Assembly (NCBI RefSeq): GCF_011761265.1
Contig: NZ_JAAOZB010000001.1
Location: 62,001-126,000 of the forward strand
From: Microbacterium halimionae
GTDB taxonomy: Bacteria > Actinomycetota > Actinomycetes > Actinomycetales > Microbacteriaceae
Direction of reading: 5' to 3'
DNA length: 64,000 nt
A program made the position numbers and the translations under genes. This document shows, in pieces, positions 19,003 to 27,679 of the stretch (position 1 is the stretch's first letter; each line of letters begins with the position of its first letter). The notes under the pieces were generated by a model that had not been told where the DNA came from, did not search any database, and was given only the letters and a program-made list of their open reading frames with translations.

Positions 19003-19947
19003 ATGAACCGCGACGCGCGGCCCCAGCATGGCGTGCCACTCGAGACCGAGTACCGTCCGCGGCATGCGCTCGACTTCCGCCGCACTGTGTTGTTTCTGCG
19101 CCGCGGCCACAACGACCCCACTATGACGGTGGATGGCCCTGTCGTCTGGCGCGCGAGCCGCACACCTTATGGGCTCGCAACGCTTGCGCTGCGCCAGTCC
19201 AGCGCCGGTGGAGTGAGGGCCGCAGCCTGGGGTGCGGGATCGGAATGGGCGCTCACGCAGCTACCGGCGCTCTGCGGTGCCGACGACGATGTCGACGAAT
19301 TTGATGCCTCGCTGCATCCGCTCATCGCTCACGCCCACCATCAGAATCCGGGGCTCCGCCTCGCGCGCACTGACATCGTGTTCGACGCGCTCGCGTGCGC
19401 CATCTTCGAGCAGAAGGTCACCGCAATGCAAGCTTTTGGCGCGTGGCGCCGCATCGTCACCTGGTTCGGTGAGCGCGCACCCGGCCCAACTCCGCACCCG
19501 ATGTTCGCTCCCCCAACGATCGAGGGTTGGCGCCATATCCCCTCGTGGGCCTGGCATCGGGCGGGCCTTGAGCCGCCCCAGTCACGCACCGTCGTAGAAG
19601 CGGCTCGCCGCGGCGATTCACTCGCGCGGGCATCCGCCGCTGTGCACACCGGGTCAGAGCGCGACCGCGTGCTCACGAGCGTTCGCGGAGTAGGCCTGTG
19701 GACTGCAGCGGAAACCCGCATTCGCTCGCTCGGCGATGCCGACGCCGTCAGTGTGGGCGACTACCACCTCGCGCACGAGGTCGGCAACGCGCTCACCGGT
19801 AGCCGCACTGATGACGACGGGATGCTCGAACTCCTTGCCCCATGGACAGGCCACCGTCAGCGGGTCATTCGCCTCATCGGGGCAAGCGGAATGCGCGAGC
19901 AGCGGCGCGGCCCAAAGCTACACCCGGAAGACCACCGCGCCAGATGA
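19003..19947 (+). CDS. DNA-3-methyladenine glycosylase II-like (AlkA family)
   Basis: A 314-residue HhH-GPD protein. The helix-hairpin-helix LTSVRGVGLWTAAE is followed by the catalytic aspartate in VSVGDYHLAHEVG. The N-terminal half matches the AlkA-type domain preceding the HhH core, and FDALACAIFEQKVTAMQA corresponds to the conserved glycosylase helix. The enzyme would remove alkylated purines at the start of base-excision repair. It follows the winged-helix gene by 66 bases on the same strand and could be cotranscribed with it. Confidence 0.87.
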   Translation: MNRDARPQHGVPLETEYRPRHALDFRRTVLFLRRGHNDPTMTVDGPVVWRASRTPYGLATLALRQSSAGGVRAAAWGAGSEWALTQLPALCGADDDVDEFDASLHPLIAHAHHQNPGLRLARTDIVFDALACAIFEQKVTAMQAFGAWRRIVTWFGERAPGPTPHPMFAPPTIEGWRHIPSWAWHRAGLEPPQSRTVVEAARRGDSLARASAAVHTGSERDRVLTSVRGVGLWTAAETRIRSLGDADAVSVGDYHLAHEVGNALTGSRTDDDGMLELLAPWTGHRQRVIRLIGASGMREQRRGPKLHPEDHRAR

Positions 19948-19970
19948 ACGCGACCGCGTACGCTGTGACC

Positions 19971-20195
19971 ATGGCAGCTTCAAAAACCGGTTGGCCCCGC
20001 GGCCGCTCAATGTGGATCCTCGGAACAGTCGTTCTGATCGTGGGTGGTGCGCTCATCGGCCTCGCGCTCGGAAACCTGTGGATCGGGCTTGTTTTGGGAG
20101 CTGTACTTTCGATCGGCTGGCTCATCGCCTACGAATCATGGCGTGGGCAGAACGTCGGTATTTACGACCGCGACGACAACGGCGCGCAGCTCTAA
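19971..20195 (+). CDS. 74-residue two-helix membrane protein
   Basis: A small protein with a basic N-terminus (KTGWPRGRS) and two consecutive hydrophobic segments rich in Gly, Ile and Leu, then a polar tail. The ATG at 19971 fits best; an in-frame ATG at 19944 overlaps the glycosylase stop (ATGA) and would add nine residues, so coupling with the upstream gene is possible. No known function. Confidence 0.68.
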   Translation: MAASKTGWPRGRSMWILGTVVLIVGGALIGLALGNLWIGLVLGAVLSIGWLIAYESWRGQNVGIYDRDDNGAQL

Positions 20196-20299
20196 CCACG
20201 GTTTCTCACCGCACAGGCTCTTGTGCGCCCGCGCTCTCAAGAGCACACTGTTTCCGTTGCGACAGCGACGACACACACATTGAGACGACGGGAACATCG

Positions 20300-20716
20300 A
20301 TGCTCCTAAATCCGTACATCAACTTTCGCGATCAAGCGCGTGCAGCAATGGAGTTCTACCGCACTGTCTTTGGCGGGGAGCTCACCATCACGACCTTCGC
20401 CGATTTCAATTTCGCGCAAACCCCCGAAGACGAAAACCTGGTCATGCACGCACAGTTGACCACCGACGACGGTTTCACTCTCATGGCTTCCGACACACCG
20501 AGCCACATGGTGGCTGCAACTCCCGCCGGATTTGCCGTCTCGGTAAGCGCAGATGACGAAACAAAGCTCGAACACATCTGGAACGGACTAACTGCCGGCG
20601 GCACCATCGACGAGCCTTTCGAGACGCCTCCCTGGGGCGGCAGGTTTGGAATGCTCACCGATAAATTCGGAATCGAATGGATGCTCAGCGCCAACGCATC
20701 ATCGGATGGTTCCTGA
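20300..20716 (+). CDS. VOC-family / PhnB-like protein
   Basis: A 138-residue vicinal-oxygen-chelate fold protein. It starts LNPYINFRDQARAAMEFYRTVFGGEL and ends PFETPPWGGRFGMLTDKFGIEWMLS, the pattern of PhnB/YjdN-like proteins. Such proteins are often annotated as glyoxalase-like, but enzymatic activity is seldom shown. The frame is open far upstream, but similarity begins at ATG 20300. It is tail-to-tail with an aldo/keto reductase gene. Confidence 0.85.
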   Translation: MLLNPYINFRDQARAAMEFYRTVFGGELTITTFADFNFAQTPEDENLVMHAQLTTDDGFTLMASDTPSHMVAATPAGFAVSVSADDETKLEHIWNGLTAGGTIDEPFETPPWGGRFGMLTDKFGIEWMLSANASSDGS

Positions 20717-20717
20717 T

Positions 20718-21551
20718 TCACATCTCTTCGTGAGTGTTGGGGTCGCCGCCCCACATGCGTCCACGCTCAAGGGCCGAGATGACGGCTACCTCGTCGTCGG
20801 TGAGCCTGAACCCGAAAATGTCGGCATTCTCGCGCTGACGCGATGGCGTCGCTGATTTCGGAATCGGTGTCGAGCCCAATTGCACATGCCAGCGCAGGAC
20901 GACCTGCGTCGGTGTCACGCCGTGGGCTGCCGCCGCGTCAACGATGGGCTGCTCGCCGAGGAGTTCTCCACGCGTTGCGAGTGGGCTCCAGCTTTCGGTG
21001 CGGATGCCGTGCGCCCGGTGGTACGCGCGCAACTCGCCCTGCGGAAAGTAGGGGTGCAGCTCAACTTGGTTGACAGCCGGAGTAACGCCGGTCTCGTCGT
21101 CCAACCGATCGAGCATCTCGCTCGTGAAGTTTGACACTCCGATGCTTCGCACCCAGCCGCGACTTTGGGCTTCGATGAGGGCGCGCCAAGTGTCGACGTA
21201 CTTGTCGACGCTCGGGTTGGGCCAGTGAATGAGGTGTAGGTCGATGGTCTCAATGCCCAGTCGCTCACGTGATCCATCGATGCTCGCGAGAGCCTCGTCG
21301 AAGCCGTGATCGCGTCCGGGGATCTTCGTCGCGATGAGAAGCTCCGACCGATCGACGCTGCTTCGGCGAACAGCCTCGCCCACTTCGCGTTCGTTCTTGT
21401 AGTTCACAGCGGTATCCAGAAGCCGATATCCCGCCTCGGTCGCCGAGACGATGGCGTCCACACCCTCCTCGCCGGTGAGCTTGTAGGTACCAAAGCCGAT
21501 CTCAGGGAAAGAGAAGCCGTCGTTCAAAGTGAGAGTGGGAATCGTAGGCAT
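20718..21551 (-). CDS. aldo/keto reductase (2,5-diketo-D-gluconate reductase-like)
   Basis: A 277-residue AKR protein of the short AKR5-like type. The catalytic tetrad is Asp and Tyr in LDTAVNYKNE, Lys in IATKIPGRDH and His in LHLIHWPNP; the NADP region is IPKSATPSRQRENADIFGF. It reduces aldehydes or ketones with NADPH; the sequence does not fix the natural substrate. It is divergent from an ABC exporter operon, with 51 bases between the starts. Confidence 0.92.
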   Translation of the reverse strand: MPTIPTLTLNDGFSFPEIGFGTYKLTGEEGVDAIVSATEAGYRLLDTAVNYKNEREVGEAVRRSSVDRSELLIATKIPGRDHGFDEALASIDGSRERLGIETIDLHLIHWPNPSVDKYVDTWRALIEAQSRGWVRSIGVSNFTSEMLDRLDDETGVTPAVNQVELHPYFPQGELRAYHRAHGIRTESWSPLATRGELLGEQPIVDAAAAHGVTPTQVVLRWHVQLGSTPIPKSATPSRQRENADIFGFRLTDDEVAVISALERGRMWGGDPNTHEEM

Positions 21552-21602
21552 GCCTTCATCCCATCACCTTTGGGGTCGTCGTGATCTGTCTCTACCGATA
21601 GC

Positions 21603-22388
21603 GTGGCTCACGTGACAGAATTCTCTCCGGCAGTGGCTGCCGCGCTCGACATACATGGCCTTTTCAAGAAATTTGGCGACAAGGTTGCGGTCGCCGGGAT
21701 TGATCTCACCGTTCCCGTGGGTTCTTTTTACGGACTTGTCGGACCGAACGGTGCTGGCAAGACCACAACGCTCTCGATGGCAACGGGCCTACTGCGTCCC
21801 GACTCGGGCTCAGCAGTCATTCACGGTGTCGACGTGTGGGCCGACCCGGTTTCGGCGAAGGCAATGGTCGGAAACCTCGCCGATGGCGTGCGCCTGTTCG
21901 ACAGATTGACCGGCGAGCAACTCATCACCTACACCGGGATGATGTTCGGGCTGAGCCGCGACGATATCGCGGCGCGCACGGCTGACCTCTTGCAGTTGAT
22001 GGATCTGACCGCGGCTGCAGGGACTCCCGTAGTCGACTACTCGGCGGGCATGACGAAAAAGATCGCTTTGGCCTGCGCACTGATTCACGCACCACGCCTT
22101 CTGGTGCTCGACGAGCCGTTCGAGTCTGTCGACCCGGTCTCGGCGGCGAACATTGAAGATGTGCTCCGCAGTTATGCAACGACCGGCGGCACCGTCATCG
22201 TCTCAAGCCACTCAATGGATCTCGTACAGCGCATGTGCGACCACGTCGCCGTCATTGCCAACGGAACCGTACTCGCCGCGGGAACTGTCGACGACGTGCG
22301 CGGCGCTGGTTCACTGCAGGACCGCTTTATTGAGCTCGTCGGCGGTCGTCACCACTCTGAGGGGCCGTCATGGTTGCGACAGTCCTAA
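21603..22388 (+). CDS. ABC transporter ATP-binding protein
   Basis: A 261-residue ATPase. Walker A GPNGAGKTT is at about residues 43-51, the signature is the variant YSAGMTKK rather than LSGGQ, Walker B is LLVLDEPFESVD, and the switch His lies in VIVSSHSMD. The YSxGM variant is typical of ABC-2-type exporters. The start is GTG at 21603, with a second GTG at 21612 possible. The end overlaps the permease gene by 19 bases, so the two are made together. Confidence 0.93.
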   Translation: MAHVTEFSPAVAAALDIHGLFKKFGDKVAVAGIDLTVPVGSFYGLVGPNGAGKTTTLSMATGLLRPDSGSAVIHGVDVWADPVSAKAMVGNLADGVRLFDRLTGEQLITYTGMMFGLSRDDIAARTADLLQLMDLTAAAGTPVVDYSAGMTKKIALACALIHAPRLLVLDEPFESVDPVSAANIEDVLRSYATTGGTVIVSSHSMDLVQRMCDHVAVIANGTVLAAGTVDDVRGAGSLQDRFIELVGGRHHSEGPSWLRQS

Positions 22389-23968
22389 AGCTCCGTTACC
22401 GCATTCTCGGCAATACTCTCGCGTCGAGTCCCTGGCAGCTCATCGGCTTTATCGTCGGCTCGCTGTGGGCACTTTTCATTCTGCTGGGAGTGACCGCGGG
22501 TCTCATTGCGCTCAGTTTCACAAGCCTGGATGCCGTGCGCTCAGTGATCACCGCGGGCGGCGCGGTGCTGACACTCGGGTGGATTCTGGGCCCGATTTTT
22601 GTTTCCGGTCTCGATACGACTGTCGATGCTGGCCGACTCGCGCCGTTCCCGATCAGCACAAGACAGCTCATGGTGGCTCTGACCGCAGCAGGATTTGCGG
22701 GTGTTCCCGGAATCGCAACCACTCTCGGCGCCCTCGCAACCTTCGCCGCATGGTGGCGGTTTCCCGCTGCCGCTCTCGCGGCGATCGTGTGCGTTCCCCT
22801 CGGCGTGTTGGTCTGCGTCGTGGCGTCTCGCACTATGGGTGCGTTGGCCGCGGGGTCTGGCGGCAGTCGCCGAACGAAAGAACTCATCAGCATCGGCGCG
22901 TTTTTGCTGCTTGCGCTCGCGGGTCCGATTTTGGTCGGCATCCTTAATCTCGCTGATGCGGCCACTTCGACATCTTCCGGCGGGTTTGATCTCATCGCGC
23001 CAGTCATTTCTGGAATCTCCTGGACACCGATCGGTGCCGCGTGGGCGGTGCCCGGCGACCTGGCGGCCGGCGCGCTTTTGCCCGCACTCGTAAAGTTCGC
23101 CATTGCGCTCGCAAGCGTCGGCCTGCTCTGGTGGCTTTGGCAGCGAAGCCTCGCGGCATCCCTCGTTTCCCCACCGCGCTCCGCGACGAAAAAGTTGGCC
23201 ATCGGATCCCTCGGGTGGTTCGGGCGATTCCCGAGTGGCGGTGCCGGCGCAACACTCGCGCGCAGCATCACGTCATGGACCCGCGACCCGCGCTACCTCA
23301 GGCAGCTTCTTGTCGTGCCGCTGATACCAGCACTGTTGCTCTTCTACTCATATGGCGACCTATCGAGCCCGTTCCTGACGTTTTCGGCCGTGCTTGTGGC
23401 CTTTCTCCTCGGATCGATCCCCTACACCGATGTCTCTTACGACGGCACAGCGTTTGCCGCCGTCTTGGCCGCCGGCGTCCGCGGGCGCGACGATCGTGCC
23501 GGCCGGATGCTGGGGGCAGCGTTCGTCGGAGTGCCGGCGATCATCGTGATCGCTGTCGCCACGATTGCGCTCAGCGGCAACTGGGCTCTTCTGCCGGCAA
23601 TACTCGGCGCCAGCCTCGGCGCGCTGCTCACGGGGTATGGCATGTGTGCGGTCAGCTCCGCGATCCTTGTCGTCCCGGTCGCAGCTCCCGGCGACAACCC
23701 GTTCAAGAGAGTCCCGGGGCAGACGTTTCTGCAGGGCCTCGCCTACGTGGGTTTTTGGGCAGCATCCGGGGTCTTGTCGCTTCCCGCGTTTGCTCTCGCG
23801 GTCGCGGCCGCTGTCACCGGCAACGCACTGTTCGGTTGGGTAGCGCTCGGTGTCGGTGTCGTACTCGGCAGCGTTCTTTTTTGGATAGGTGTCGTCGTCG
23901 GCGGGCATGTCTATGACCGCAACGCTCCGAAGCTCCTCGAACGGTTGCACACCTTCAAGGGAATGTAA
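22370..23968 (+). CDS. ABC transporter permease (exporter type)
   Basis: A 532-residue membrane protein with about twelve hydrophobic segments. It pairs with the upstream ATPase through the 19-base overlap. No substrate-binding protein is present, which points to export. Similar ATPase-plus-large-permease pairs are widespread in Actinobacteria without a known substrate. The first ~20 residues are polar and cytoplasmic, then helix 1 begins at about residue 21. Confidence 0.88.
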   Translation: MVATVLKLRYRILGNTLASSPWQLIGFIVGSLWALFILLGVTAGLIALSFTSLDAVRSVITAGGAVLTLGWILGPIFVSGLDTTVDAGRLAPFPISTRQLMVALTAAGFAGVPGIATTLGALATFAAWWRFPAAALAAIVCVPLGVLVCVVASRTMGALAAGSGGSRRTKELISIGAFLLLALAGPILVGILNLADAATSTSSGGFDLIAPVISGISWTPIGAAWAVPGDLAAGALLPALVKFAIALASVGLLWWLWQRSLAASLVSPPRSATKKLAIGSLGWFGRFPSGGAGATLARSITSWTRDPRYLRQLLVVPLIPALLLFYSYGDLSSPFLTFSAVLVAFLLGSIPYTDVSYDGTAFAAVLAAGVRGRDDRAGRMLGAAFVGVPAIIVIAVATIALSGNWALLPAILGASLGALLTGYGMCAVSSAILVVPVAAPGDNPFKRVPGQTFLQGLAYVGFWAASGVLSLPAFALAVAAAVTGNALFGWVALGVGVVLGSVLFWIGVVVGGHVYDRNAPKLLERLHTFKGM

Positions 23969-23995
23969 CCGCGCGATATGTCGTTGTCGGCACGT

Positions 23996-24631
23996 ATGAC
24001 AACAGTAGGAATTATCGGAGCAGGAAACATCGGCGGCACTCTGGCGCAGGGACTCGTCGACCGCGGCTACGACGTCGTGATTGCGAACTCTCGCGGCCCC
24101 GAAACACTCAGTGAGCTCGTGGCGAAGCTCGGCTCGCACGCGCGTGCCGCGACCGCACAAGAAGCAGCAGAAGCTGCCGAATGGGCCATCGTCACGGTGC
24201 CGCTTAAAGCTCTCGAAGATGTACCTGTTGACGCTCTCGCGGGCAAGATCGTCGTCGACACGAACAACTACTACTGGGAGCGGGATGGCCGCATTGCCGA
24301 GCTCGAAGAGGGCCGGACGACCACCTCTGAGATGGTGCAGCGACACCTTGCCCAGTCGAAAGTTGTGAAGGGGTTCAACCACATCGCGGCGGGCACTATC
24401 CTCACCGATGGAACCCCCGCTGGCACCCCGGGGCGCCGGGCTCTCGTCGCCTCAAGCAACGACCCTGATGCCGTTGCTTTCATGACCGGCCTGTACGACC
24501 AGTTCGGGTTCGAGACGGTCGATGTTAGCCCGCTCTCCGAAAGCTGGCGCGCTGAGCGTGATCGCCCCGCGTACGTTATCCCCCAGAACGCCGAAGAGCT
24601 GAAGGCGAACCTCGCCCGCGCCGAGCGTTGA
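23996..24631 (+). CDS. NADPH-dependent F420 reductase-like NAD(P)-binding protein
   Basis: A 211-residue Rossmann protein of the F420-dependent NADP oxidoreductase (ProC/YqeC-like) superfamily. It begins TTVGIIGAGNIGGTLAQGL with the GxGxxG dinucleotide loop; NSRGPETL after strand beta-2 fits NADP(H) preference. The ATG at 23996 matches family starts; an in-frame ATG at 23978 adds six residues. Without F420 genes nearby, use of F420 is not supported by context. Confidence 0.82.
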   Translation: MTTVGIIGAGNIGGTLAQGLVDRGYDVVIANSRGPETLSELVAKLGSHARAATAQEAAEAAEWAIVTVPLKALEDVPVDALAGKIVVDTNNYYWERDGRIAELEEGRTTTSEMVQRHLAQSKVVKGFNHIAAGTILTDGTPAGTPGRRALVASSNDPDAVAFMTGLYDQFGFETVDVSPLSESWRAERDRPAYVIPQNAEELKANLARAER

Positions 24632-24634
24632 GCC

Positions 24635-25465
24635 TTACGGAACGAGCATCTCGAGAACCGCGATCACACCGTGGTCGCGGTTCGACGGCGCCCGGTAGCG
24701 TGCACGTTCGACGATGAGCGGATGCGCGTTGGCCATCGCAAATGAGTGGTCAGCGGCATCCATCATTTCAAGATCGTTGAGGTAGTCGCCGAACACCACG
24801 GTCTGCGCTGGTGTCACCCCGAGAACCTCTTGCAAGCGGCGGAGGGCATCGCCCTTGTTCACTCCCGCGTTCATGACATCAACCCAGTGCTCGCCTGAGA
24901 CAACGACCTGGTGAGTGGCACGTAGGTGCTCAAGAGCCGGCGCCGTGGTCTCTTCGGCGTGGCCGAAGTCGAAGACCGCGATCTTCAACACGTCGTCGTG
25001 AACGTCGACGAGGTCTGGCACGACCTCGAGCCGTGCGTAATACTTTGACGCCTCAGACCGGAACGCCTCGTCGTCGCGTTCAATGTAGGCCGACTCCTTA
25101 CCGCAGACCACGACGCCGATGTCATGCGGAGAATCGCGGAGGTGTCGCACGAGATCGTCCACGAAGGCGCGATCCATCGGTGCGCTGCTCACTTCATCTT
25201 CACCCCGAAGCACGAATGTGCCGTTCTCGGCGATGAAGACCATGCCGTCGCTGTGGCCTTCGAACTCGCGGCGAAGCGTGGCGTATTGCCGGCCACTCGC
25301 CGGAGCGAAAGCGATACCGCGATCGGCGAGCCTCGACAGCATCGGCCAGAGGCCCGGCGGCACGACACCGTTTTCGTCGAGAAGTGTGCCGTCCATATCG
25401 ACGGCAACGAGCCGAATGTCGGGGGTTCGGGCGGCGAGCGCTTGAGCATCAGCGAGATAAGTCAT
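24635..25465 (-). CDS. HAD-superfamily phosphatase, Cof type (IIB)
   Basis: A 276-residue phosphatase. Motif I is AVDMDGTLLDENG (nucleophile and acid/base Asp), motif III Lys is in GVNKGDALRRL, and motif IV is GDYLNDLEMMDAADHS. The large IIB cap between motifs I and III marks the Cof family, which acts on sugar phosphates and related metabolites. The ATG at 25465 gives a normal N-terminus; the frame runs upstream into palindromic repeat A. It is tail-to-tail with the F420-reductase-like gene, three bases apart. Confidence 0.9.
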   Translation of the reverse strand: MTYLADAQALAARTPDIRLVAVDMDGTLLDENGVVPPGLWPMLSRLADRGIAFAPASGRQYATLRREFEGHSDGMVFIAENGTFVLRGEDEVSSAPMDRAFVDDLVRHLRDSPHDIGVVVCGKESAYIERDDEAFRSEASKYYARLEVVPDLVDVHDDVLKIAVFDFGHAEETTAPALEHLRATHQVVVSGEHWVDVMNAGVNKGDALRRLQEVLGVTPAQTVVFGDYLNDLEMMDAADHSFAMANAHPLIVERARYRAPSNRDHGVIAVLEMLVP

Positions 25466-25507
25466 CCCGTCTATTCTCTCGCCCTTCTCTCCTCTCACTG
25501 CCCCTCC

Positions 25508-25592
25508 GCCGAAACGCTGCTGTTCGGGGGTGACACGCCGGGTGCACCTCACTGTGAACGGAGCGTCGGGCGGGCGCAGCAGCGTTTTGGAG
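25508..25592. repeat. Palindromic element, copy A (85 bp)
   Basis: The left arm GCCGAAACGCTGCTG (25508-25522) and right arm CAGCAGCGTTTTGG (25577-25590) are inverted repeats with one mismatch. A conserved GACAC word sits 24 bases from the left end, as in the two sister copies at 28506 and 31590. It lies between divergent genes (HAD phosphatase and histidine kinase), where a transcription terminator would not be expected. Confidence 0.7.
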
Positions 25593-25615
25593 AATGACGG
25601 ATGCTGGGGGCGACA

Positions 25616-25652
25616 GGTTTCGGGATAACCCGAAGCGGGGTTTCGGGATGCC
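25616..25652. promoter_or_regulatory. Direct-repeat operator candidate upstream of the two-component operon
   Basis: GGTTTCGGGATAACC (25616-25630) recurs as GGTTTCGGGATGCC (25639-25652), 23 bases start to start, about two helical turns. The first copy contains the palindrome TTCGGG-ATAA-CCCGAA (25619-25634). The position, 40-75 bases before the kinase ATG, suits binding of the cognate LuxR-type regulator. The link is inferred. Confidence 0.45.
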
Positions 25653-25691
25653 TCGGCTGCCTGTCCGAGCGCGCGCCCCTAGCGTGGAGTC

Positions 25692-27014
25692 ATGACCACA
25701 GAAACCCTCGCGGCGCCGCCACCGCCCGTTGCCCCCGCCCCTTCAGCACAGCAGCTGAACACTCCTGCCCGTGTGCTCGGAGCTATCGCTCAGCTGGCAG
25801 CGCTCGGCATCCTGGGTTCCGTCGCCTTCGGGGCTCTGGCCACCCTCCTGACACTCGGGTTGAGCCTGTTGCCAATACTCGGAATCGGTCTACTTTTCCT
25901 TCTCGGTTTTGTCTACGCACTCTTCGCCCTCGGCTGGCTCGAAACCGCACGGGTCAGCGGACTTTACTCGCTCGGCATCCCTCCGCTTTCTCGTCGGCGC
26001 CGCCAGAAGCCTGGTTTCAGCGGCTTCCTCCGGATGGTGTGGCACCAGTTCATTGACGTGGCGATGTGGCGAGCGGTCGCAAGCTTTGCAATTTCAGCGA
26101 TCCTCGGCTTCGTCGTCTTGGCTCTCCTCAGCAGTGTCGGACACTCGACTGCCCTCGCGTTCGCTCCGCTCTACCGTGGCTCCGGCACGAGCTCCGACCT
26201 CTGGGGCAGCACTCTTACGATCGCGACCGAGTGGGCGCCGTTGGTGGGCATACTGATGGCGCTTGCGGCGCTTGCCGGCGTTATCGGCATCGCCATATTG
26301 CACGGCGTCATCGCGCGCGCTGTCGTGGTGCCGTCACTTGAAGCGCATTTTGCCGAGCAAGCTCGGACCTCGAGTGAGCAGCGAGCGGGCGCCATCCGTG
26401 CGTCAGAAGTCGAGCGCACGCGCATCGAGCGCGACCTGCACGACGGCGTTCAGCCACGGCTCGTTTCGATCGGCATGACCCTTGGCATGGCACAGCAAAA
26501 AATCGACGACGATCCCGAGGCCGCAAAAGCGCTCGTGAGCGAGGCCCACACCTCGACAAAGGCCGCGATTACCGACCTTCGACAGCTGGCTCGCGGCATC
26601 CACGCGTCTGTTCTTGATGACCGCGGCCTCGACGCTGCGCTCTCGGCCCTGGCTGGGCGATCGCATATCCCAGTGCACCTTGATGTGCGTCTCGACGGGC
26701 GCTGCAGCAAAAATGCCGAGGCCGCCGTGTACTTCGTCGTGGCCGAAACCCTCACCAATGCCGCGAAGCACTCGCGTGCAAGCGAAGCGCGAGTGGTAGT
26801 GCGCTTGCGTGACGCCGACGATATTGACGGCGCAGCTGGTCAAATGCTGTGGGCCCGCGTCGAAGACAACGGCATCGGTGGTGCACGCGTAGTGCCGGGA
26901 GGCGGCCTCGACGGAATCACAAACCGCGTGCTTGCCGCTGGCGGTACAGCCCGACTTGAGAGTCCGATCGGCGGACCAACGTCACTGGAGGTGAATGTGC
27001 CATGCGCATCTTGA
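25692..27014 (+). CDS. sensor histidine kinase (NarL/LiaS-type HisKA_3)
   Basis: A 440-residue membrane kinase. A Pro/Ala-rich N-terminus leads to four hydrophobic segments with a short extracytoplasmic part, resembling the sensor domain of actinobacterial PspC/DesK-like kinases. The HisKA_3 phosphoacceptor is H250 in ERDLHDGVQ. The ATPase has N (NAAKHSRA), G1 (EDNGIGG) and G2 (GGLDGI) boxes. It overlaps the response regulator gene by 13 bases. Signals for such kinases are often envelope stress; the signal here is unknown. Confidence 0.92.
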   Translation: MTTETLAAPPPPVAPAPSAQQLNTPARVLGAIAQLAALGILGSVAFGALATLLTLGLSLLPILGIGLLFLLGFVYALFALGWLETARVSGLYSLGIPPLSRRRRQKPGFSGFLRMVWHQFIDVAMWRAVASFAISAILGFVVLALLSSVGHSTALAFAPLYRGSGTSSDLWGSTLTIATEWAPLVGILMALAALAGVIGIAILHGVIARAVVVPSLEAHFAEQARTSSEQRAGAIRASEVERTRIERDLHDGVQPRLVSIGMTLGMAQQKIDDDPEAAKALVSEAHTSTKAAITDLRQLARGIHASVLDDRGLDAALSALAGRSHIPVHLDVRLDGRCSKNAEAAVYFVVAETLTNAAKHSRASEARVVVRLRDADDIDGAAGQMLWARVEDNGIGGARVVPGGGLDGITNRVLAAGGTARLESPIGGPTSLEVNVPCAS

Positions 27015-27679
27015 TCTGTGAAGACTCAGTGCTCCTCCGCGAGGGACTGGTGCGCCTGCTCGAAGATGCGGGTCACGACGTTGTAGCGGCCCTTCCCGAT
27101 GCGACAGAACTCGATGTCGCAGTCACCGAGTCGACCCCTGACCTCTGCATCTTGGATGTGCGGCTTCCTCCGACATTCACCGATGAGGGCATTGGGGCAG
27201 CCGTCAGGATCCGCGCGGCGCGGCCTGCACTTCCGGTGCTTGTGCTGTCGCAATATGTCGAAGAGCGCTATGCGAGCGAACTCATCACGGGCTCGGGTGG
27301 AGCAATTGGATACCTCCTGAAAGACCGCGTCGCCGACGTCACAGAGTTTCTCGATTCGGTCGCTCGCATCGGTTCTGGCGCGACAGTGCTCGACCCCGAG
27401 GTCGTCGCACAACTGCTGTCGCGGCGCACGCGAGACGACAGGATACAGCGCCTCACCGACCGCGAACGCTCGGTGCTCGCCCTTATCGCTGAGGGGCGGT
27501 CGAATCACGCGATCGCTGCGGCACTTTTCGTCTCGGAAGCAAGCGTTGAGAAGTACATCACCGCAATCTTCCAAAAGCTCGGCCTCGAGCCAGACGAGTC
27601 CGGAAATCGGCGCGTGCTCGCAGCACTCGCGCACCTTGAACACGGCAACAACACACCCCAGACAGGAACTGTGAAATGA
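27002..27679 (+). CDS. LuxR/NarL-family response regulator
   Basis: A 225-residue regulator. The receiver domain has the acidic pair near residues 7-8 and phosphoacceptor D52 in CILDVRLPP. The C-terminal helix-turn-helix reads LTDRERSVLALIAEGRSNHAIAAALFVSEASVEKY. It is the partner of the overlapping kinase. Its stop overlaps the next ATG (ATGA), so kinase, regulator and the third gene form one operon. Confidence 0.95.
   Translation: MRILICEDSVLLREGLVRLLEDAGHDVVAALPDATELDVAVTESTPDLCILDVRLPPTFTDEGIGAAVRIRAARPALPVLVLSQYVEERYASELITGSGGAIGYLLKDRVADVTEFLDSVARIGSGATVLDPEVVAQLLSRRTRDDRIQRLTDRERSVLALIAEGRSNHAIAAALFVSEASVEKYITAIFQKLGLEPDESGNRRVLAALAHLEHGNNTPQTGTVK

Noticed and set aside
18160..19110. 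Minus-strand ORF of 316 residues opposite the winged-helix gene
   Set aside because: The plus-strand gene has an evident DNA-binding domain; this frame is Cys/His/Arg-rich noise.
20217..20244. Hairpin GCTCTTG/CAAGAGC as a terminator after the 74-residue gene
   Set aside because: The loop is long (14 bases) and no T-run follows; too weak to list.
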